Shown: positions 8,129 through 19,718, counted from the first letter of the stretch. The stretch: 64,000 nucleotides of DNA from Spirulinaceae cyanobacterium SM2_1_0 (GCA_012031265.1 JAAUTY010000012.1:1-64000), one strand, 5' to 3'. The notes: generated by a model from the letters alone, not told the origin. Numbers and translations: made by a program.

Positions 8129-9487
8129 ATGGCTTTACCGATTGTTGCGGTTATTGGTCGCCCGAATGTGGGCAAATCAACACTGGTGAATCGCTTGGGG
8201 GCGAGTCGCGAGGCGATCGTGCATGACGAGCCGGGGATCACCCGCGATCGCACCTATCAGCCCTCTTTCTGGCGCGATCGCGATTTTCTGGTTGTCGATA
8301 CCGGCGGTTTAGTCTTCGACGACGATACAGAATTTTTACCCTTCATCCGCGAGCAGGCCCTGACCGCACTCCAAGAGGCGAGCGCGGCGATCATGGTCAC
8401 CGATGGTCAGTTGGGGGTGACGGCGGCTGACGAAGCGATCGCCCAGTGGTTGCGCCAACAGCCAGTACCGGTGCTGCTGGCGGTGAATAAATGCGAGTCC
8501 CTAGAGCAAGGTTTAGCCCAAGCGGCGGAATTTTGGTCGCTGAGCCTAGGAGAACCCTACCCGATCTCGTCGATCCACGGTAGCGGCACTGGGGATTTGC
8601 TCGACGCGGTACTGCCGCATCTGCCGCCCGTGGACACGATCACCGTTGAAGAGGAGACGCGGGTGGCGATCGTCGGGCGACCGAACGTGGGGAAATCGAC
8701 GCTCTTGAATGCCTTGGTCGGGGAGCCGCGCGCCATCGTCAGTCCGGTCGCCGGGACGACGCGCGACAGCATCGACACCCGTTTCGAGTGCGAGGGCAAG
8801 GTCTACCGCCTCATCGACACCGCCGGGATTCGCCGCAAGAAGCAGGTCGATTACGGCGTCGAGTTTTTCAGCATTAATCGCGCTTTCAAGGCGATTCGCC
8901 GCTGCGATGTCGTTTTACTGGTCATTGATGCTGTCGATGGTATTACTGAGCAAGACCAGAAGCTCGCGGATCGGGCGATCGAGGAGGGGCGGGCACTGGC
9001 GATCGCCATCAATAAATGGGATGCCGTCGAAAAGGACGCGCACACGATCTATGAATACCAGCGCCACATCAAGGATCGCTTCTACTTTCTCGATTGGGCC
9101 GAAACCACCTTTATCAGCGCCCAGACTGGTCAGCGTGTCAACAAGCTCCTCGGCTGCATCGACCGCGCGGCGGCCGCGCACCGTCGCCGCGTCAGTACGG
9201 CCGTCATCAACGAAGTGATCGAGGAGGCGGTGCGCTGGCACTCGCCGCCGACCAGCCGCCAAGGCAAGCAGGGCAAGCTCTACTACGGCACCCAGGTCAG
9301 CAGCCAGCCACCAACCATCGCTCTGTTTGTCAACGACCCGCAGCGCTTCAAGGACGGCTACCGGCGCTACATCGAGCGGCAGTTTCGGGAGCAACTGGAG
9401 TTTGCGGGTACGCCGCTGCGTCTGCTCTGGCGCGGCAGGAAGACGCGCGATGTCGAGCGCACTATGAATCGCGCCGTGAAGGTTTGA
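8129..9487 (+). CDS. der: Ribosome biogenesis GTPase Der (EngA)
   Basis: 452 aa, standard length. Two tandem GTPase domains are visible: the first has GRPNVGKST at residues 10-18 with DEPGITRDR and DTGG, the second has GRPNVGKST near residue 180 with [14 protein letters not shown] and NKWD. The C-terminal KH-like domain (about 350-440) ends in [12 protein letters not shown]. Der is needed for 50S subunit assembly. It begins the der-ecfT-pipX arrangement that is recurrent in cyanobacteria. Starts with ATG after a GAGG-type purine stretch. Confidence 0.97.
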   Translation: MALPIVAVIGRPNVGKSTLVNRLGASREAIVHDEPGITRDRTYQPSFWRDRDFLVVDTGGLVFDDDTEFLPFIREQALTALQEASAAIMVTDGQLGVTAADEAIAQWLRQQPVPVLLAVNKCESLEQGLAQAAEFWSLSLGEPYPISSIHGSGTGDLLDAVLPHLPPVDTITVEEETRVAIVGRPNVGKSTLLNALVGEPRAIVSPVAGTTRDSIDTRFECEGKVYRLIDTAGIRRKKQVDYGVEFFSINRAFKAIRRCDVVLLVIDAVDGITEQDQKLADRAIEEGRALAIAINKWDAVEKDAHTIYEYQRHIKDRFYFLDWAETTFISAQTGQRVNKLLGCIDRAAAAHRRRVSTAVINEVIEEAVRWHSPPTSRQGKQGKLYYGTQVSSQPPTIALFVNDPQRFKDGYRRYIERQFREQLEFAGTPLRLLWRGRKTRDVERTMNRAVKV

Positions 9488-9550
9488 GCGGGTAAGGTTT
9501 AAGATTGAGCCGGTTGTTGCTTCGGGCTGCGAGCCTGTCATTTTGCGCGC

Positions 9551-10432
9551 ATGGATCTGCTGCGATCGCTCCCCATCGGGCTGTACCTCGAACAACCCTA
9601 CACTTGGCTGCACCGCCTCGACCCGCGCGTCAAGCTCTTTTGGTTGATGAGCTTCCTGCTCGCGCCACTCCTGGCGAATGCGCTCTGGCGCGTCGGTTTG
9701 GTCGGGGTTCTGATCGGCCTGACGCTCCTGGCGCGGATCCCGCTGCGGGTCTGGCGGCAACAGATGGGCTGGCTGCTGACGATTGCTGTCTTGGCCTTCG
9801 CGATCGCCTGTATCATGAATGACGGCCTCGCGCTCAGCTACCAACCGCGCCTCCCCACACCCGATTTGGTTGACCTGCCGCAGCCCACCGACTACCGCTA
9901 CATCCTGATCGATTTTGGCCGCCTCAAGGTGACTCGGCGCTCGTTTGATCTCGCCCTGCGCTTGAGCACCATCGTCTTCACCCTGATCTACAGCACGACA
10001 CTCTATCTGTTGACCACAGCCCCAGAAGAGATCACAACTGGTTTGGAAATGTTGCTGCAACCGCTCCGCCGCTTCAAGCTGCCGATCGCCGAGATCATGC
10101 TGACTCTGACCCTATCGCTACGCTTCATTCCGCTGGTACTCGAAGAAGTACAGAACCTGGTGCGCTCGATCCGTACCCGGGCGATCGCCTGGAACAAACT
10201 CGGCCTGCGTCAGAGCCTGAAAATCTGGCTGATCGTCGTCGAGCGCCTGTTAGAAAACTTGTTGCTCCGCGCTGAACAGATCGCGATCGCCATGCACGTG
10301 CGCGGCTTCACTAGCCCCGATCGCCACCGCGTCGAGTGGCACCAACTCCGCCTCCAGCGCAGCGATGGGGTCGCTCTGGGAATGCTGGTACTGTTTTGGT
10401 GGGCGCGACTAGCCTGGGGTCAGGTGGCTTGA
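9551..10432 (+). CDS. Energy-coupling factor transporter transmembrane protein (EcfT/CbiQ family)
   Basis: 293 aa. The N-terminus LHRLDPRVKLFWLMSFLL is the typical EcfT opening, followed by several hydrophobic helices and the cytoplasmic helix with RAEQIAIAMHVRGF, the conserved A-R-G type motif that contacts the ATPases. It is the membrane scaffold of an ECF vitamin or metal importer. No ATPase or substrate-binding subunit is encoded nearby, so the substrate is unknown. It follows der by 63 bp on the same strand. Confidence 0.88.
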   Translation: MDLLRSLPIGLYLEQPYTWLHRLDPRVKLFWLMSFLLAPLLANALWRVGLVGVLIGLTLLARIPLRVWRQQMGWLLTIAVLAFAIACIMNDGLALSYQPRLPTPDLVDLPQPTDYRYILIDFGRLKVTRRSFDLALRLSTIVFTLIYSTTLYLLTTAPEEITTGLEMLLQPLRRFKLPIAEIMLTLTLSLRFIPLVLEEVQNLVRSIRTRAIAWNKLGLRQSLKIWLIVVERLLENLLLRAEQIAIAMHVRGFTSPDRHRVEWHQLRLQRSDGVALGMLVLFWWARLAWGQVA

Positions 10433-10644
10433 AGGCTTGATTCTGAGCGATCGCCGAGAAACCCGTCGCCAGGCTTTTGAGTCGGCGCCCGAGCAAGCTA
10501 TCATCGGTTAAGCCAAGGCGTGATTGCGGCATTGACTGAGCAAGGTTGGGGTTAAGCGTTGGAATCTAGAGTGGATGGTTCGCCAGCAGCCATATTGCTG
10601 GTTGCGCGCCAACAGATAGCGATTTAGGTTTGGTGCCAGCATCA

Positions 10645-10917
10645 ATGCAGAATAACGAAACCTACATTAATCACCCCACTTTTGGCTTGCTCTTCCGGGT
10701 TTGTCCACTTGAGGACAGTCAAGAACTGTTCACGACTCTCTATGCACAGCGGCTCTTTTTCCTGGTGATTGCCAATCCGGAAGGGTTCACCTTCGAGCCG
10801 ATGGGGCGTTCGGGAGCACGCCTGCTGGTCGAAAATCGCCTGCGCCAGCTACGGCGCATCGGTGCCACAACCGATGTCAAAGAACTCGACGCCATCTACC
10901 AACGCACATTCCAGTAG
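10645..10917 (+). CDS. pipX: PipX, co-activator of NtcA and PII partner
   Basis: 90 aa from ATG 10645; the frame opens at a TTG (10630), but ATG gives the usual PipX length. The sequence YINHPTFGLLFRVCPLED, then ELFTTLYAQRLFFLV, then GARLLVENRLRQLRR is the characteristic PipX Tudor-like domain plus C-terminal helices. PipX binds the nitrogen regulator NtcA at high 2-oxoglutarate and PII at low 2-oxoglutarate. The usual downstream neighbour pipY is not present here; instead a palindrome and a MITE follow. Confidence 0.95.
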   Translation: MQNNETYINHPTFGLLFRVCPLEDSQELFTTLYAQRLFFLVIANPEGFTFEPMGRSGARLLVENRLRQLRRIGATTDVKELDAIYQRTFQ

Positions 10918-10972
10918 CGGCAAAGAAAGCACCGTTGCCCCGATTCTAGATTGTCTATACCCCCAAACTCCC

Positions 10973-10999
10973 AGCCCTCTCCCAGCCTGGGAGAGGGCT
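10973..10999 (+). terminator. Perfect palindrome, possible pipX terminator or repeat fragment
   Basis: AGCCCTCTCCCAG and CTGGGAGAGGGCT are perfect 13-base arms around one C. No long T-run follows, so it may instead be a fragment of the cyanobacterial repeats built on CCCTCTCCC. Confidence 0.4.
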
Positions 11000-11060
11000 T
11001 CCAGCTTCTTGCTCCCAGCTTCGGTTCTATTGTTATGGCAAGCTTCCTCTGAAAACCAGA

Positions 11061-11164
11061 CTAGTACCGCTACGCGGAATTTTGAGTTCTGAGTTTTGAG
11101 TGCAGATAATACGGGCATCCTACGGCTCCTGAATGGGCATCTCATTTCCGCCGCCTTGTACTAG
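11061..11164 (-). mobile_element. MITE family A, copy 2 (7 bp short)
   Basis: CTAG at both ends and the same terminal sequences as copy 1. It is 104 bp rather than 111 because one heptamer unit (TGATGAG) of the internal array is missing. Lies between pipX and the CHASE2 cyclase gene. Confidence 0.85.
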
Positions 11165-11326
11165 ACTTTGCTTTTCTCGTCTTTTGGCTAATGGATAGCC
11201 TTTTCATGCGGTGCAGGGGGGATCACGACTCACTGGGTTCCTTCACCCAGCAAGCTGATGGATGCTTATTTCATTGGGCTACTCTAAGTGAACCCCGCAC
11301 CCGATTCTTGCTGAGCATTTGACCCG

Positions 11327-11358
11327 TTTGTCTGTGTCCACCTTTGTCTGTGTCCACC
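11327..11358. repeat. 16-bp tandem duplication
   Basis: TTTGTCTGTGTCCACC occurs twice head to tail (11327-11342 and 11343-11358). No gene spans it; it may reflect slippage. Confidence 0.6.
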
Positions 11359-11425
11359 GCCTGCCACCACACCCAATGGCTCTCTCTGCTTGAAATTCTA
11401 AATTCTTGGGGTCTGCAATCCGGGT

Positions 11426-13354
11426 TTAAGAGCAGCTATGCAATGATGGCTTCGGTTTGGGCAACACCCGGAACAGCTCCACTGAATGCTTGCGGCCACG
11501 CAGTGGGAGTGTGCCCCAGGGTTCGACAGCCACTTGCTCGCCGAGGTAGCAGAGGGTCTCGCGGGTGATCAGGATGCGGCAGTCATCGGGTTGGCGGTCT
11601 TTTTCGCAATTCTGAACGCGCGCCGCGATGTTCACACTGTCGCCGATCGCGCCGTACTCAAGCCGTTGCTTGCCGCCGAGGCTACCCACTGCCACCGGCC
11701 CGGTGTAGAGGCCGATTCGCAACTGTACCGGCTGCCAGCCCTGCTGTTGCCAGTCGGCGTTGAGTTGTTGCAGGCGTTGGCCAATGGCGATCGCACATTG
11801 CACCGCATTCTCGGCATCGGTGGTAATCTCGGCCCAGCTCTGGCGTGGTACCGGCACGCCAAACAGGGCCATGATGCCGTCACCCGTGAACTTGTTCACC
11901 AAGCCGCCATGATCAATAACCGCTGCCGTCATCGCGTCTAGGTAGGTATTGAGCCAGTTGAGCAGTACGGCTGCCGTCTGCTGCTCAGCGACGGTGCTGA
12001 AGTTGCGAATATCGGCAAACATCACCGTTGCTGTCATCGTGCAGCCGGCGAGTTGCCCGGAGACCAGTAGTTGGTCGCGGGCTTGCCAGAGGGCATCGGC
12101 GATCGCCGGAGAAGTTTGCTGGCCCAGCAGACGGCGCACGGTCTCAAACTGGCGACGCGTCGCCTGCTCGGCATACAGGGACATGGCAATGCTACTTGCG
12201 ATCAAAGCGACCAGCGGTGCGCCGCCCGGCAGCCAAACCTGGGAGCGGAATGCGATGAGATGGATACCGATGAGCAGGGCGATCGCTGCCCCCAAGGCTC
12301 CCACCAGCGCCCAGGGCTGCCAACAGCGCCAAGCGATGACGCTACCGGCTAAGGCCCAAGCCACGATCCAAAGGGCTTCCAGCCAATCCGGCCAGAAGCT
12401 AAGGGGCGATCGCCCCAGCAACGCCACGTCTAGCAACTGGCTGAGCATCTGGGCTTGCAAGCGCAGGCCGGGCATCTCACGCTGATTAACAAAGGCCCCA
12501 CTGTAGGGCGTAAAAAAGCTGTCTTTGACGCTGGGCAGCTCCGGGCCGATGAGCACAATGCGATCCTGAATCCAGTCCGTCGGCACCTCATCCGCCAGCA
12601 CTTGCGCTAGACTCACCGTTCGCGCCACCTGCTCCGGCGCGCGGTAGTCCAGCAAAACCTGATAGTTCGGGACATCAATGGTTTGATACCCGCCAGCGGT
12701 GGGCGGCAAACGCGGTAGGGGCGTCTCACCGAGCTGATAGTCATCAGTTGGCGAGAGGGTGGGGGCAATGTCTTCAGCCGCGAGATAGTGCAGCGCCAGT
12801 TGCAGGCTAAAGGCGAGATAAACTTGGTCATCCTGGCGATTGAACAAGAGGTGGCGGCGCACGCGGCCGTCGGGATCGAGGATGACATTGCTAAAACCAA
12901 CCTGCTCAGCGGGCAGACTCGGCGGCGGCGCGATGCGGCGCGCTGGCTCCTGGCTCAGGAACTGAATGCCAATCACGTTCGGGGCCTGCAACTGCTCAAC
13001 CAGTTCACTGTGACCGGGCGGATAGGCGATATCGCGCACGAGATCCAGCCCGATGGTGCGGGGTTGGTACTGTTGCAGCGCGGTGAGCAACTCGGCGAGG
13101 AGGCGATCGCTCAGCGGCCAGCGACCGTGGTCTCGGACATCTGGCTCGGTGATCGTCACCAGCAATAGGCGGGGGTCGGGCGATCGCGCCGGTTGTTGAC
13201 GGACGAGGCGATCGTAGAGGGCGAGTTCGAGGGGTTGCCAGCCGCCCAGTTGTTGGATGCCAAGGACGAGGAGTGCCGTGGCGAGACCGATGGCGATCGC
13301 CGCACTCGCCTGGCGTCGCAGCCAGCCCGGACGACGTTTCTGAGCAGTAGGCAT
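11426..13354 (-). CDS. CHASE2-domain adenylate/guanylate cyclase
   Basis: About 642 aa from ATG 13354; the frame is open to 13417 but MPTAQKRRPGW followed by a hydrophobic helix gives a better N-terminus. Order: transmembrane helix (AIAIGLATALLVLGI), extracytoplasmic CHASE2 domain (about 40-320, with DIAYPPGHSELVEQL-like and IVLIGP motifs), three hydrophobic helices, then a class III cyclase domain from about 430 (VMFADIRNFSTVAE, KFTGDGIMALFG, LRIGLYTGPVAVGSLG). The metal-binding aspartates in FADI and GDG are present. It should convert an extracellular signal into cAMP or cGMP. Confidence 0.92.
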   Translation of the reverse strand: MPTAQKRRPGWLRRQASAAIAIGLATALLVLGIQQLGGWQPLELALYDRLVRQQPARSPDPRLLLVTITEPDVRDHGRWPLSDRLLAELLTALQQYQPRTIGLDLVRDIAYPPGHSELVEQLQAPNVIGIQFLSQEPARRIAPPPSLPAEQVGFSNVILDPDGRVRRHLLFNRQDDQVYLAFSLQLALHYLAAEDIAPTLSPTDDYQLGETPLPRLPPTAGGYQTIDVPNYQVLLDYRAPEQVARTVSLAQVLADEVPTDWIQDRIVLIGPELPSVKDSFFTPYSGAFVNQREMPGLRLQAQMLSQLLDVALLGRSPLSFWPDWLEALWIVAWALAGSVIAWRCWQPWALVGALGAAIALLIGIHLIAFRSQVWLPGGAPLVALIASSIAMSLYAEQATRRQFETVRRLLGQQTSPAIADALWQARDQLLVSGQLAGCTMTATVMFADIRNFSTVAEQQTAAVLLNWLNTYLDAMTAAVIDHGGLVNKFTGDGIMALFGVPVPRQSWAEITTDAENAVQCAIAIGQRLQQLNADWQQQGWQPVQLRIGLYTGPVAVGSLGGKQRLEYGAIGDSVNIAARVQNCEKDRQPDDCRILITRETLCYLGEQVAVEPWGTLPLRGRKHSVELFRVLPKPKPSLHSCS

Positions 13355-13537
13355 CACGATTTTCACAACCGGGGCAGCCGGGACGAAACCCGGTAGCATC
13401 CTTAACATCCTACACATCCATCACCGGACGCAACTGGACAGACTGTCAGTCTCCCGTGAGCGTAGCCAGGACGGCCACTTCGATCCAGCCGCTACAATAG
13501 ACAGACCCAATAGAGTTAGATCCACACAACGAGAGCG

Positions 13538-15466
<1,929 letters not shown>

Positions 15467-15524
15467 CAGCCGCGCGGGTCGGTGCTAGCGTAGAAACTGT
15501 AGTCTGGACGCGATCGCCACGTTT

Positions 15525-16100
15525 ATGGGCATCTTCGACGACCTCAACCAATTTCTCGAAACACGCCTGGATGAATTTCTGCGGGCGAACCCGCATCTGG
15601 AGTTGCAAGCCCTAGAGGAGCAGTTGCGTGAGCAGGTCGCCGACACCCGCCGCCTGATCACCAGCCTCGAAGCCCAGCAGCAGCAGTTGCAGAATGACAT
15701 CCTCAAGCTTGCCCAAGACGTGAAACTCTGGCATCAGCGGATTGATAAGGCGACCGCCGCTGGGCGGAATGATTTAGCCGCCGCCGCGCGCGATCGCGAA
15801 GCCGGTCTCTTGCGCGAGGGCAATCAACGCTGGGGTCAGATGCAAGGCGTCAAGCAACGACGAAGCCAAGCCCAGACGCTATTGGCACAAGTGGAGGAGC
15901 GCCTAGCCGCCGTGCAGGAAAAAGCCAAAGTGGCGCGCGCCAGCCAGCCGCACAACACCCAAACGACCGCAACAACCAATCCTTGGGCGAGTCCCAGCAG
16001 CCGACAGGCGGCTGGAGCCGATCCGCTCGAAGCCCAGTTCCAGCAATGGGAGATGGACGACGAAATTGCGACCCTGAAGCGCGAAATGGGTCGCGAGTAG
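15525..16100 (+). CDS. TIGR04376-type cyanobacterial coiled-coil protein
   Basis: 191 aa. The first 30 residues (MGIFDDLNQFLETRLDEFLR) and the long coiled coil to about 140 match a conserved cyanobacterial family I know as TIGR04376. The C-terminal half has a proline/serine/glutamine linker and ends with EMDDEIATLKREMGR. No cysteines or signal peptide; soluble. Function not established. It follows mnmG by 58 bp. Confidence 0.8.
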   Translation: MGIFDDLNQFLETRLDEFLRANPHLELQALEEQLREQVADTRRLITSLEAQQQQLQNDILKLAQDVKLWHQRIDKATAAGRNDLAAAARDREAGLLREGNQRWGQMQGVKQRRSQAQTLLAQVEERLAAVQEKAKVARASQPHNTQTTATTNPWASPSSRQAAGADPLEAQFQQWEMDDEIATLKREMGRE

Positions 16101-16111
16101 CCAGCCGAGCG

Positions 16112-16354
16112 TTAGGTCGGTGGGCTTGAATCTTGATCGCTCGGTGAAGGAAGTGGCGGTAGAGCGGGCGCGTCGAGATCGGGCAGCAACAGCGGTGGCA
16201 ACCAATCGCGCGGCCAGCTCTCGGCATTGGACACCAGTGCCAGTAGCCCCCCAGCAGCGATCGCCAGTGGCAGCGGCAGCATCACCTGACGAAACCACTG
16301 ACACAACTCCACAACCGCAAAGATCAAACCAAAACTAACCAGCCAAACTTGCAC
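16112..16354 (-). CDS. Small membrane protein, unknown function
   Basis: 80 aa. An N-terminal helix (VWLVSFGLIFAVVELCQWF) and a second hydrophobic helix (LPLAIAAGGLLALVSNA) are followed by a proline-rich cytoplasmic or lumenal tail. Such short two-helix proteins are common in cyanobacteria. It is convergent with the TIGR04376 gene. I do not recognise the family; codon use and HIP1 sites resemble its neighbours. Confidence 0.6.
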   Translation of the reverse strand: MQVWLVSFGLIFAVVELCQWFRQVMLPLPLAIAAGGLLALVSNAESWPRDWLPPLLLPDLDAPALPPLPSPSDQDSSPPT

Positions 16355-16483
16355 AATGAGCTACCCAACCCGCCCGAGAAGTTTTTAGCATCCTAATCCA
16401 GAACTGACCCTAACGCACCGAGAGACGCAGCGCGCTACATCGCCATCATTCAAGCCTGACCCAGACGAGCCATCATAACCAAG

Positions 16484-16577
16484 CCCGAATTTTTTGCCCC
16501 AAAAATGCCATACACGGTAGGGGAGGGTTTCAAACCCTCCCGATATTGCAATTTTTGGAGTTCACGATCCAGATTTC
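16484..16577 (-). repeat. Dispersed palindromic repeat family B, copy 2
   Basis: Full-length copy inverted relative to the one at 5062. The central palindrome GGGAGGGTTTCAAACCCTCC extends to 21 nt. It lies 23 bp beyond the prk stop codon and could act as its transcription terminator or 3' stabiliser. Confidence 0.75.
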
Positions 16578-16599
16578 GTACCAGCCGGTCACCGCGCCC

Positions 16600-17607
16600 C
16601 TAAACCTGAGCAGCAACCTTGGTCTGCTCTTTGGTCGCGACCACGGTCTTTTCGTAGACTTCGCGCATCTTCAGGCCGACCAAGACCTGAAACAGACCCG
16701 TGCCATTCTCTGAGCCAGGATAGTCCTTGTGTTGCAGGAGCAACTCCGTCATCTCACCGTAATGGCGGGTGGATGTGTTGCTGAGATGGCTCTCGACGTA
16801 AATCATCTCCTCGAGGTTATCAAACTTACCATCGACCTCAAGAATCGAGACTTCGTGACCCATGAAGGCGTCCGGCCCGTAGTACATCTTGATGCCGGGG
16901 TAATTACAGGTCAGCTTGCGCCCACAAGGCCGCCAATCAATCGTTGACCCCTCATCGAAGAGATAGACTGGTTCAAAGTTCGGGATGCCTTCTTTCTGGA
17001 TCAGGCGAACCCGCAGATACCGGCTCTCCTTGTCATCGATCAACTGGGTCGGCAGCACTTGAATCACAACATCGGCGAACTCTTTCTGCGGCTCGATATA
17101 GGCGCTGAAGTCCGGCTTCCGGGCATTGATCGACGCCAGAATGTCTTCGTAAGTGTGACCGCGCTCAGCCATATCGCGCTGAATCTTCCAGTTGATCTTG
17201 ACTTCATCGCTGATGTCAAGATAGACACCGAAATCGACCAGCTCACGCACCCGCTCGTCGAAGAGCGGATGTAAGCCTTCGATCACGATGACCTTGTTGG
17301 GAACGATGCGTTCGGGAGGATCCAGTTCACCTGTTTCGTGGTTGTAAATCGGCTTGTCGATTGGTTCGCCACTTTTCAGCGTCGCAATCTGCTCCGCCAT
17401 CAAATCGAAATTGTTAGCCTTCGGATTCAGCGCCGTTACGCCAGCTGCTTTTCTGCCTTTGCGGTCGAGACTGTGATAGTCGTCAAGACAAATCACGGTC
17501 ATAAACTCCTTTCCGAACAAGTCAATCAAGCGCCGTAAGAACGTTGACTTGCCGCAGCCTGAATCGCCAGCAACAGCAATTAAAATGCAATCGGATTGTG
17601 CAACCAT
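16600..17607 (-). CDS. prk: Phosphoribulokinase
   Basis: 335 aa, normal cyanobacterial length. P-loop GDSGCGKST at residues 14-22, then the ICLDDYHSLDRKGR motif. Cysteines at 18 and 40 match the N-terminal regulatory pair and the WRPCGRKLTC pair near residue 230 matches the second disulphide, so redox control through CP12/GAPDH is expected. It makes ribulose-1,5-bisphosphate in the Calvin cycle. Divergent from petH across a 608-bp shared upstream region; repeat family B copy 2 lies just past its stop. Confidence 0.98.
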   Translation of the reverse strand: MVAQSDCILIAVAGDSGCGKSTFLRRLIDLFGKEFMTVICLDDYHSLDRKGRKAAGVTALNPKANNFDLMAEQIATLKSGEPIDKPIYNHETGELDPPERIVPNKVIVIEGLHPLFDERVRELVDFGVYLDISDEVKINWKIQRDMAERGHTYEDILASINARKPDFSAYIEPQKEFADVVIQVLPTQLIDDKESRYLRVRLIQKEGIPNFEPVYLFDEGSTIDWRPCGRKLTCNYPGIKMYYGPDAFMGHEVSILEVDGKFDNLEEMIYVESHLSNTSTRHYGEMTELLLQHKDYPGSENGTGLFQVLVGLKMREVYEKTVVATKEQTKVAAQV

Positions 17608-18215
17608 AGCGTCCCTCTAATGCAAAACCGCTTTTAAATAAAGTAAATCGCTCTCACCCGAACCGCGATCACCGTGAACCTAGCCAGGCTCGGTCATCCA
17701 CTGGACAAATGTAGTGTCGCGCCTACTTCGAGCGTCCAGTTCCCAACCTTAACGCCAGCTTAAGCCTAGAATTGCTGGGCAAGCACTAGGTATTTATACC
17801 GGAAGTCTTGGTGTAGATTCTACCAGAACGGGTCTACCATCACAAGATCGATGGTAGTGCAGCCGCAAAGTATGCCCAGTACTTATGCTAAGGTAGCGCG
17901 GGCCTTTTGGCTAAAGAAAAAATTAAAATGACACCAACGTTACAGCGATTCCGACCAGACATCGGTAGTCTGAGCGCGAACTGATTTGACATTGCGGCTA
18001 GCCTTCGATTGGCGATCGCGACTGTCCCACTGACCGACTCTTTGTAGACCGAGCTGGGTCTAGCACGATGATAGGCTGGATAGAATGCAATTGTTGGTTG
18101 CGGCGGCATAGCGTAGCTTGCCGGCATCTAGAAGCGCGAACTGACAGTATGTTCGGCTGCACCAACGTTATAAGGTATCTAGTTTTCGGTCTAAGTTGGG
18201 AGATTCGTAACCGTC
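17608..18215. other. Shared prk/petH upstream region
   Basis: No gene recognised in 608 bp. The prk-proximal part has several TCTACC/GGTAGA elements, including a hairpin at 17834-17857. I found no clear NtcA site (GTA-N8-TAC) by eye. The petH side is comparatively AT-rich just before the start codon. Confidence 0.5.
17834..17857. promoter_or_regulatory. Inverted repeat in the prk upstream region
   Basis: CTACCATC and GATGGTAG form perfect 8-base arms around an 8-base loop. Two more TCTACC or GTAGA elements lie within 40 bp. The arrangement could be an operator for a Calvin-cycle regulator or a 5' leader hairpin of prk. Confidence 0.4.
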
Positions 18216-19418
18216 ATGTATTTGTCGAATGCCACATCGAGGGGGAGCACCGAGTACGGTAGTCGCCTATATATTTATGAAGTGGTTGGCTTGCGCCAAA
18301 ACGGCCAGGCTGATCGCCTCAACTATCCCGTGCGGCGCAGTGGCAGCACCTTTATCACGGTGCCCTACAACCGCATGAATGAGGAAATGCGGCGCATTCT
18401 GCGGCTTGGCGGTCAGATTGTCAAGATCGAGCCACTGAATGAGGCCGCTCGTAATGGCACACCAGTGTCAGTCCCAGGCAAGGTCGAGCAACCGGAGAAA
18501 AAATCGATGACTCAGGCTAAAGAAAAATCCAAAGTCCCGGTCAATATCTACAAGCCCAAGAATCCTTTTGTTGGCAAATGCCTGGAAAATCGCGAGCTGG
18601 TTCGTGAAGGGGGCAGTGGCACCGTTCGTCACCTTACCTTCGATCTGTCCGGCGGCGACCTGCACTATCTCGAGGGTCAAAGCATTGGCATCATCCCGCC
18701 GGGGACTGACGAGCGCGGCAAGCCGCACAAGCTGCGCCTATACTCGATTGCCTCGACCCGCCATGGCGATCACGGCAACGACAGCACCGTCTCGCTCTGC
18801 GTGCGTAAGCTGGAGTATCAACACCCGGAAACTGGCGAAACTGTCTATGGTGTCTGCTCTAGTTACCTCTGCGGTTTAGAAGAAGGTGCCGATATCAGCA
18901 TCACCGGCCCAGTCGGCAAAGAGATGCTGCTCCCCGACGATGAAGATGCCACGATTGTGATGTTGGCAACGGGTACTGGGATCGCCCCATTCCGCGCCTT
19001 CTTGCAGCGGATGTTCGATTCTCAAGAACAACAGCTCAACCCCGACTACAAGTTCAAGGGTCTGGCGTGGCTGATCTTCGGGATCCCCTACACGGCCAAT
19101 ATTCTTTATAAGGATGACCTTGAGAAGATGGCGGCGGAGTACTCCGATCACTTCCGCCTCACCTACGCCATTAGTCGTGAGCAACAAGCCGCCGACGGCA
19201 GCAAGATGTATGTGCAGAATCGGGTTAGCGAGTATGCCGACGAGCTATTCGAGCTGATGCAGAAACCGAACACCCACGTCTATATGTGCGGACTGAAGGG
19301 CATGGAGCCGCCGATCTCGGAAACCTTCACCAAGGAAGCCGAAGAGCGGGACATGGACTGGGAAGAGTTCCGCAAGCAGATGAAGAAAGAAGATCGCTGG
19401 CACGTTGAAGTTTATTAG
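18216..19418 (+). CDS. petH: Ferredoxin-NADP+ reductase with CpcD-like domain
   Basis: 400 aa. Residues about 15-75 form the CpcD-like phycobilisome-binding domain (YGSRLYIYEVVG, YPVRRSGSTFITVP), then a charged linker, then the reductase domain: KLRLYSIAST for FAD, TGTGIAPFRAFLQ for NADP, and the terminal WHVEVY with the FAD-stacking tyrosine. It transfers electrons from ferredoxin to NADP+. A second start, ATG 18507 (codon 98), is preceded by GGAG at nine bases, matching the known production of a short respiratory isoform from an internal start in other cyanobacteria. Confidence 0.98.
   Translation: MYLSNATSRGSTEYGSRLYIYEVVGLRQNGQADRLNYPVRRSGSTFITVPYNRMNEEMRRILRLGGQIVKIEPLNEAARNGTPVSVPGKVEQPEKKSMTQAKEKSKVPVNIYKPKNPFVGKCLENRELVREGGSGTVRHLTFDLSGGDLHYLEGQSIGIIPPGTDERGKPHKLRLYSIASTRHGDHGNDSTVSLCVRKLEYQHPETGETVYGVCSSYLCGLEEGADISITGPVGKEMLLPDDEDATIVMLATGTGIAPFRAFLQRMFDSQEQQLNPDYKFKGLAWLIFGIPYTANILYKDDLEKMAAEYSDHFRLTYAISREQQAADGSKMYVQNRVSEYADELFELMQKPNTHVYMCGLKGMEPPISETFTKEAEERDMDWEEFRKQMKKEDRWHVEVY
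18494..18509 (+). promoter_or_regulatory. Internal ribosome binding site and start for the short FNR isoform
   Basis: GGAG at 18494-18497 precedes ATG 18507-18509, the codon for MTQAKEKSK between the CpcD-like and catalytic domains. Internal initiation giving a 34-kDa FNR is known in Synechocystis; here the motif is seen, its use is inferred. Confidence 0.55.
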
Positions 19419-19718
19419 AGTGAGCGGCGTGATTGTTTGGCTGCTCTGCTGCTAGCCGTAATGATCCTGTGGAAGCGTCTGAATGGCGGTCTGACTTGTT
19501 GGGCTTACCCTTCAGGCGCTTTGTCTTCCGCATCAAAGCCGCGCTGGGTCACGCTGATTGCCCGCAGGCTCAGCCACGTTAGTTGCGGCAAACCTGAGAA
19601 TGACGTTAAATTTGTTTAAGAACATTGGCATTAATTGCGCTCGCTAGGTAAGTGGTGGTGGCATTGCTGCTTGTCGGGCGATCGCAGCTGAAGCTAGATC
19701 TCAGAGATTTTATAAGAG
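19419..19718. other. petH-ftsH2 intergenic region
   Basis: 300 bp with no recognisable gene, hairpin terminator or repeat. The promoter of ftsH2 presumably lies here; I could not identify it confidently. Confidence 0.4.

Larger units (their letters stand above)
10918..11425. other. Gene-free interval downstream of pipX
   Basis: Holds a 13-bp-arm palindrome (10973-10999), MITE copy 2 (11061-11164) and a 16-bp tandem duplication (11327-11358). No gene recognised between the convergent pipX and cyclase genes. Confidence 0.55.

Noticed and set aside
8915-10060. 381-codon reverse frame across the der/ecfT junction
   Set aside because: It is antisense to der and ecfT, which have clear domains, and is rich in Q, E and R as expected for a shadow of GC-rich genes.
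17770-17800. NtcA site in the prk/petH region
   Set aside because: Candidates had GTA and TAC separated by 4, 5 or 10 bases, not 8.
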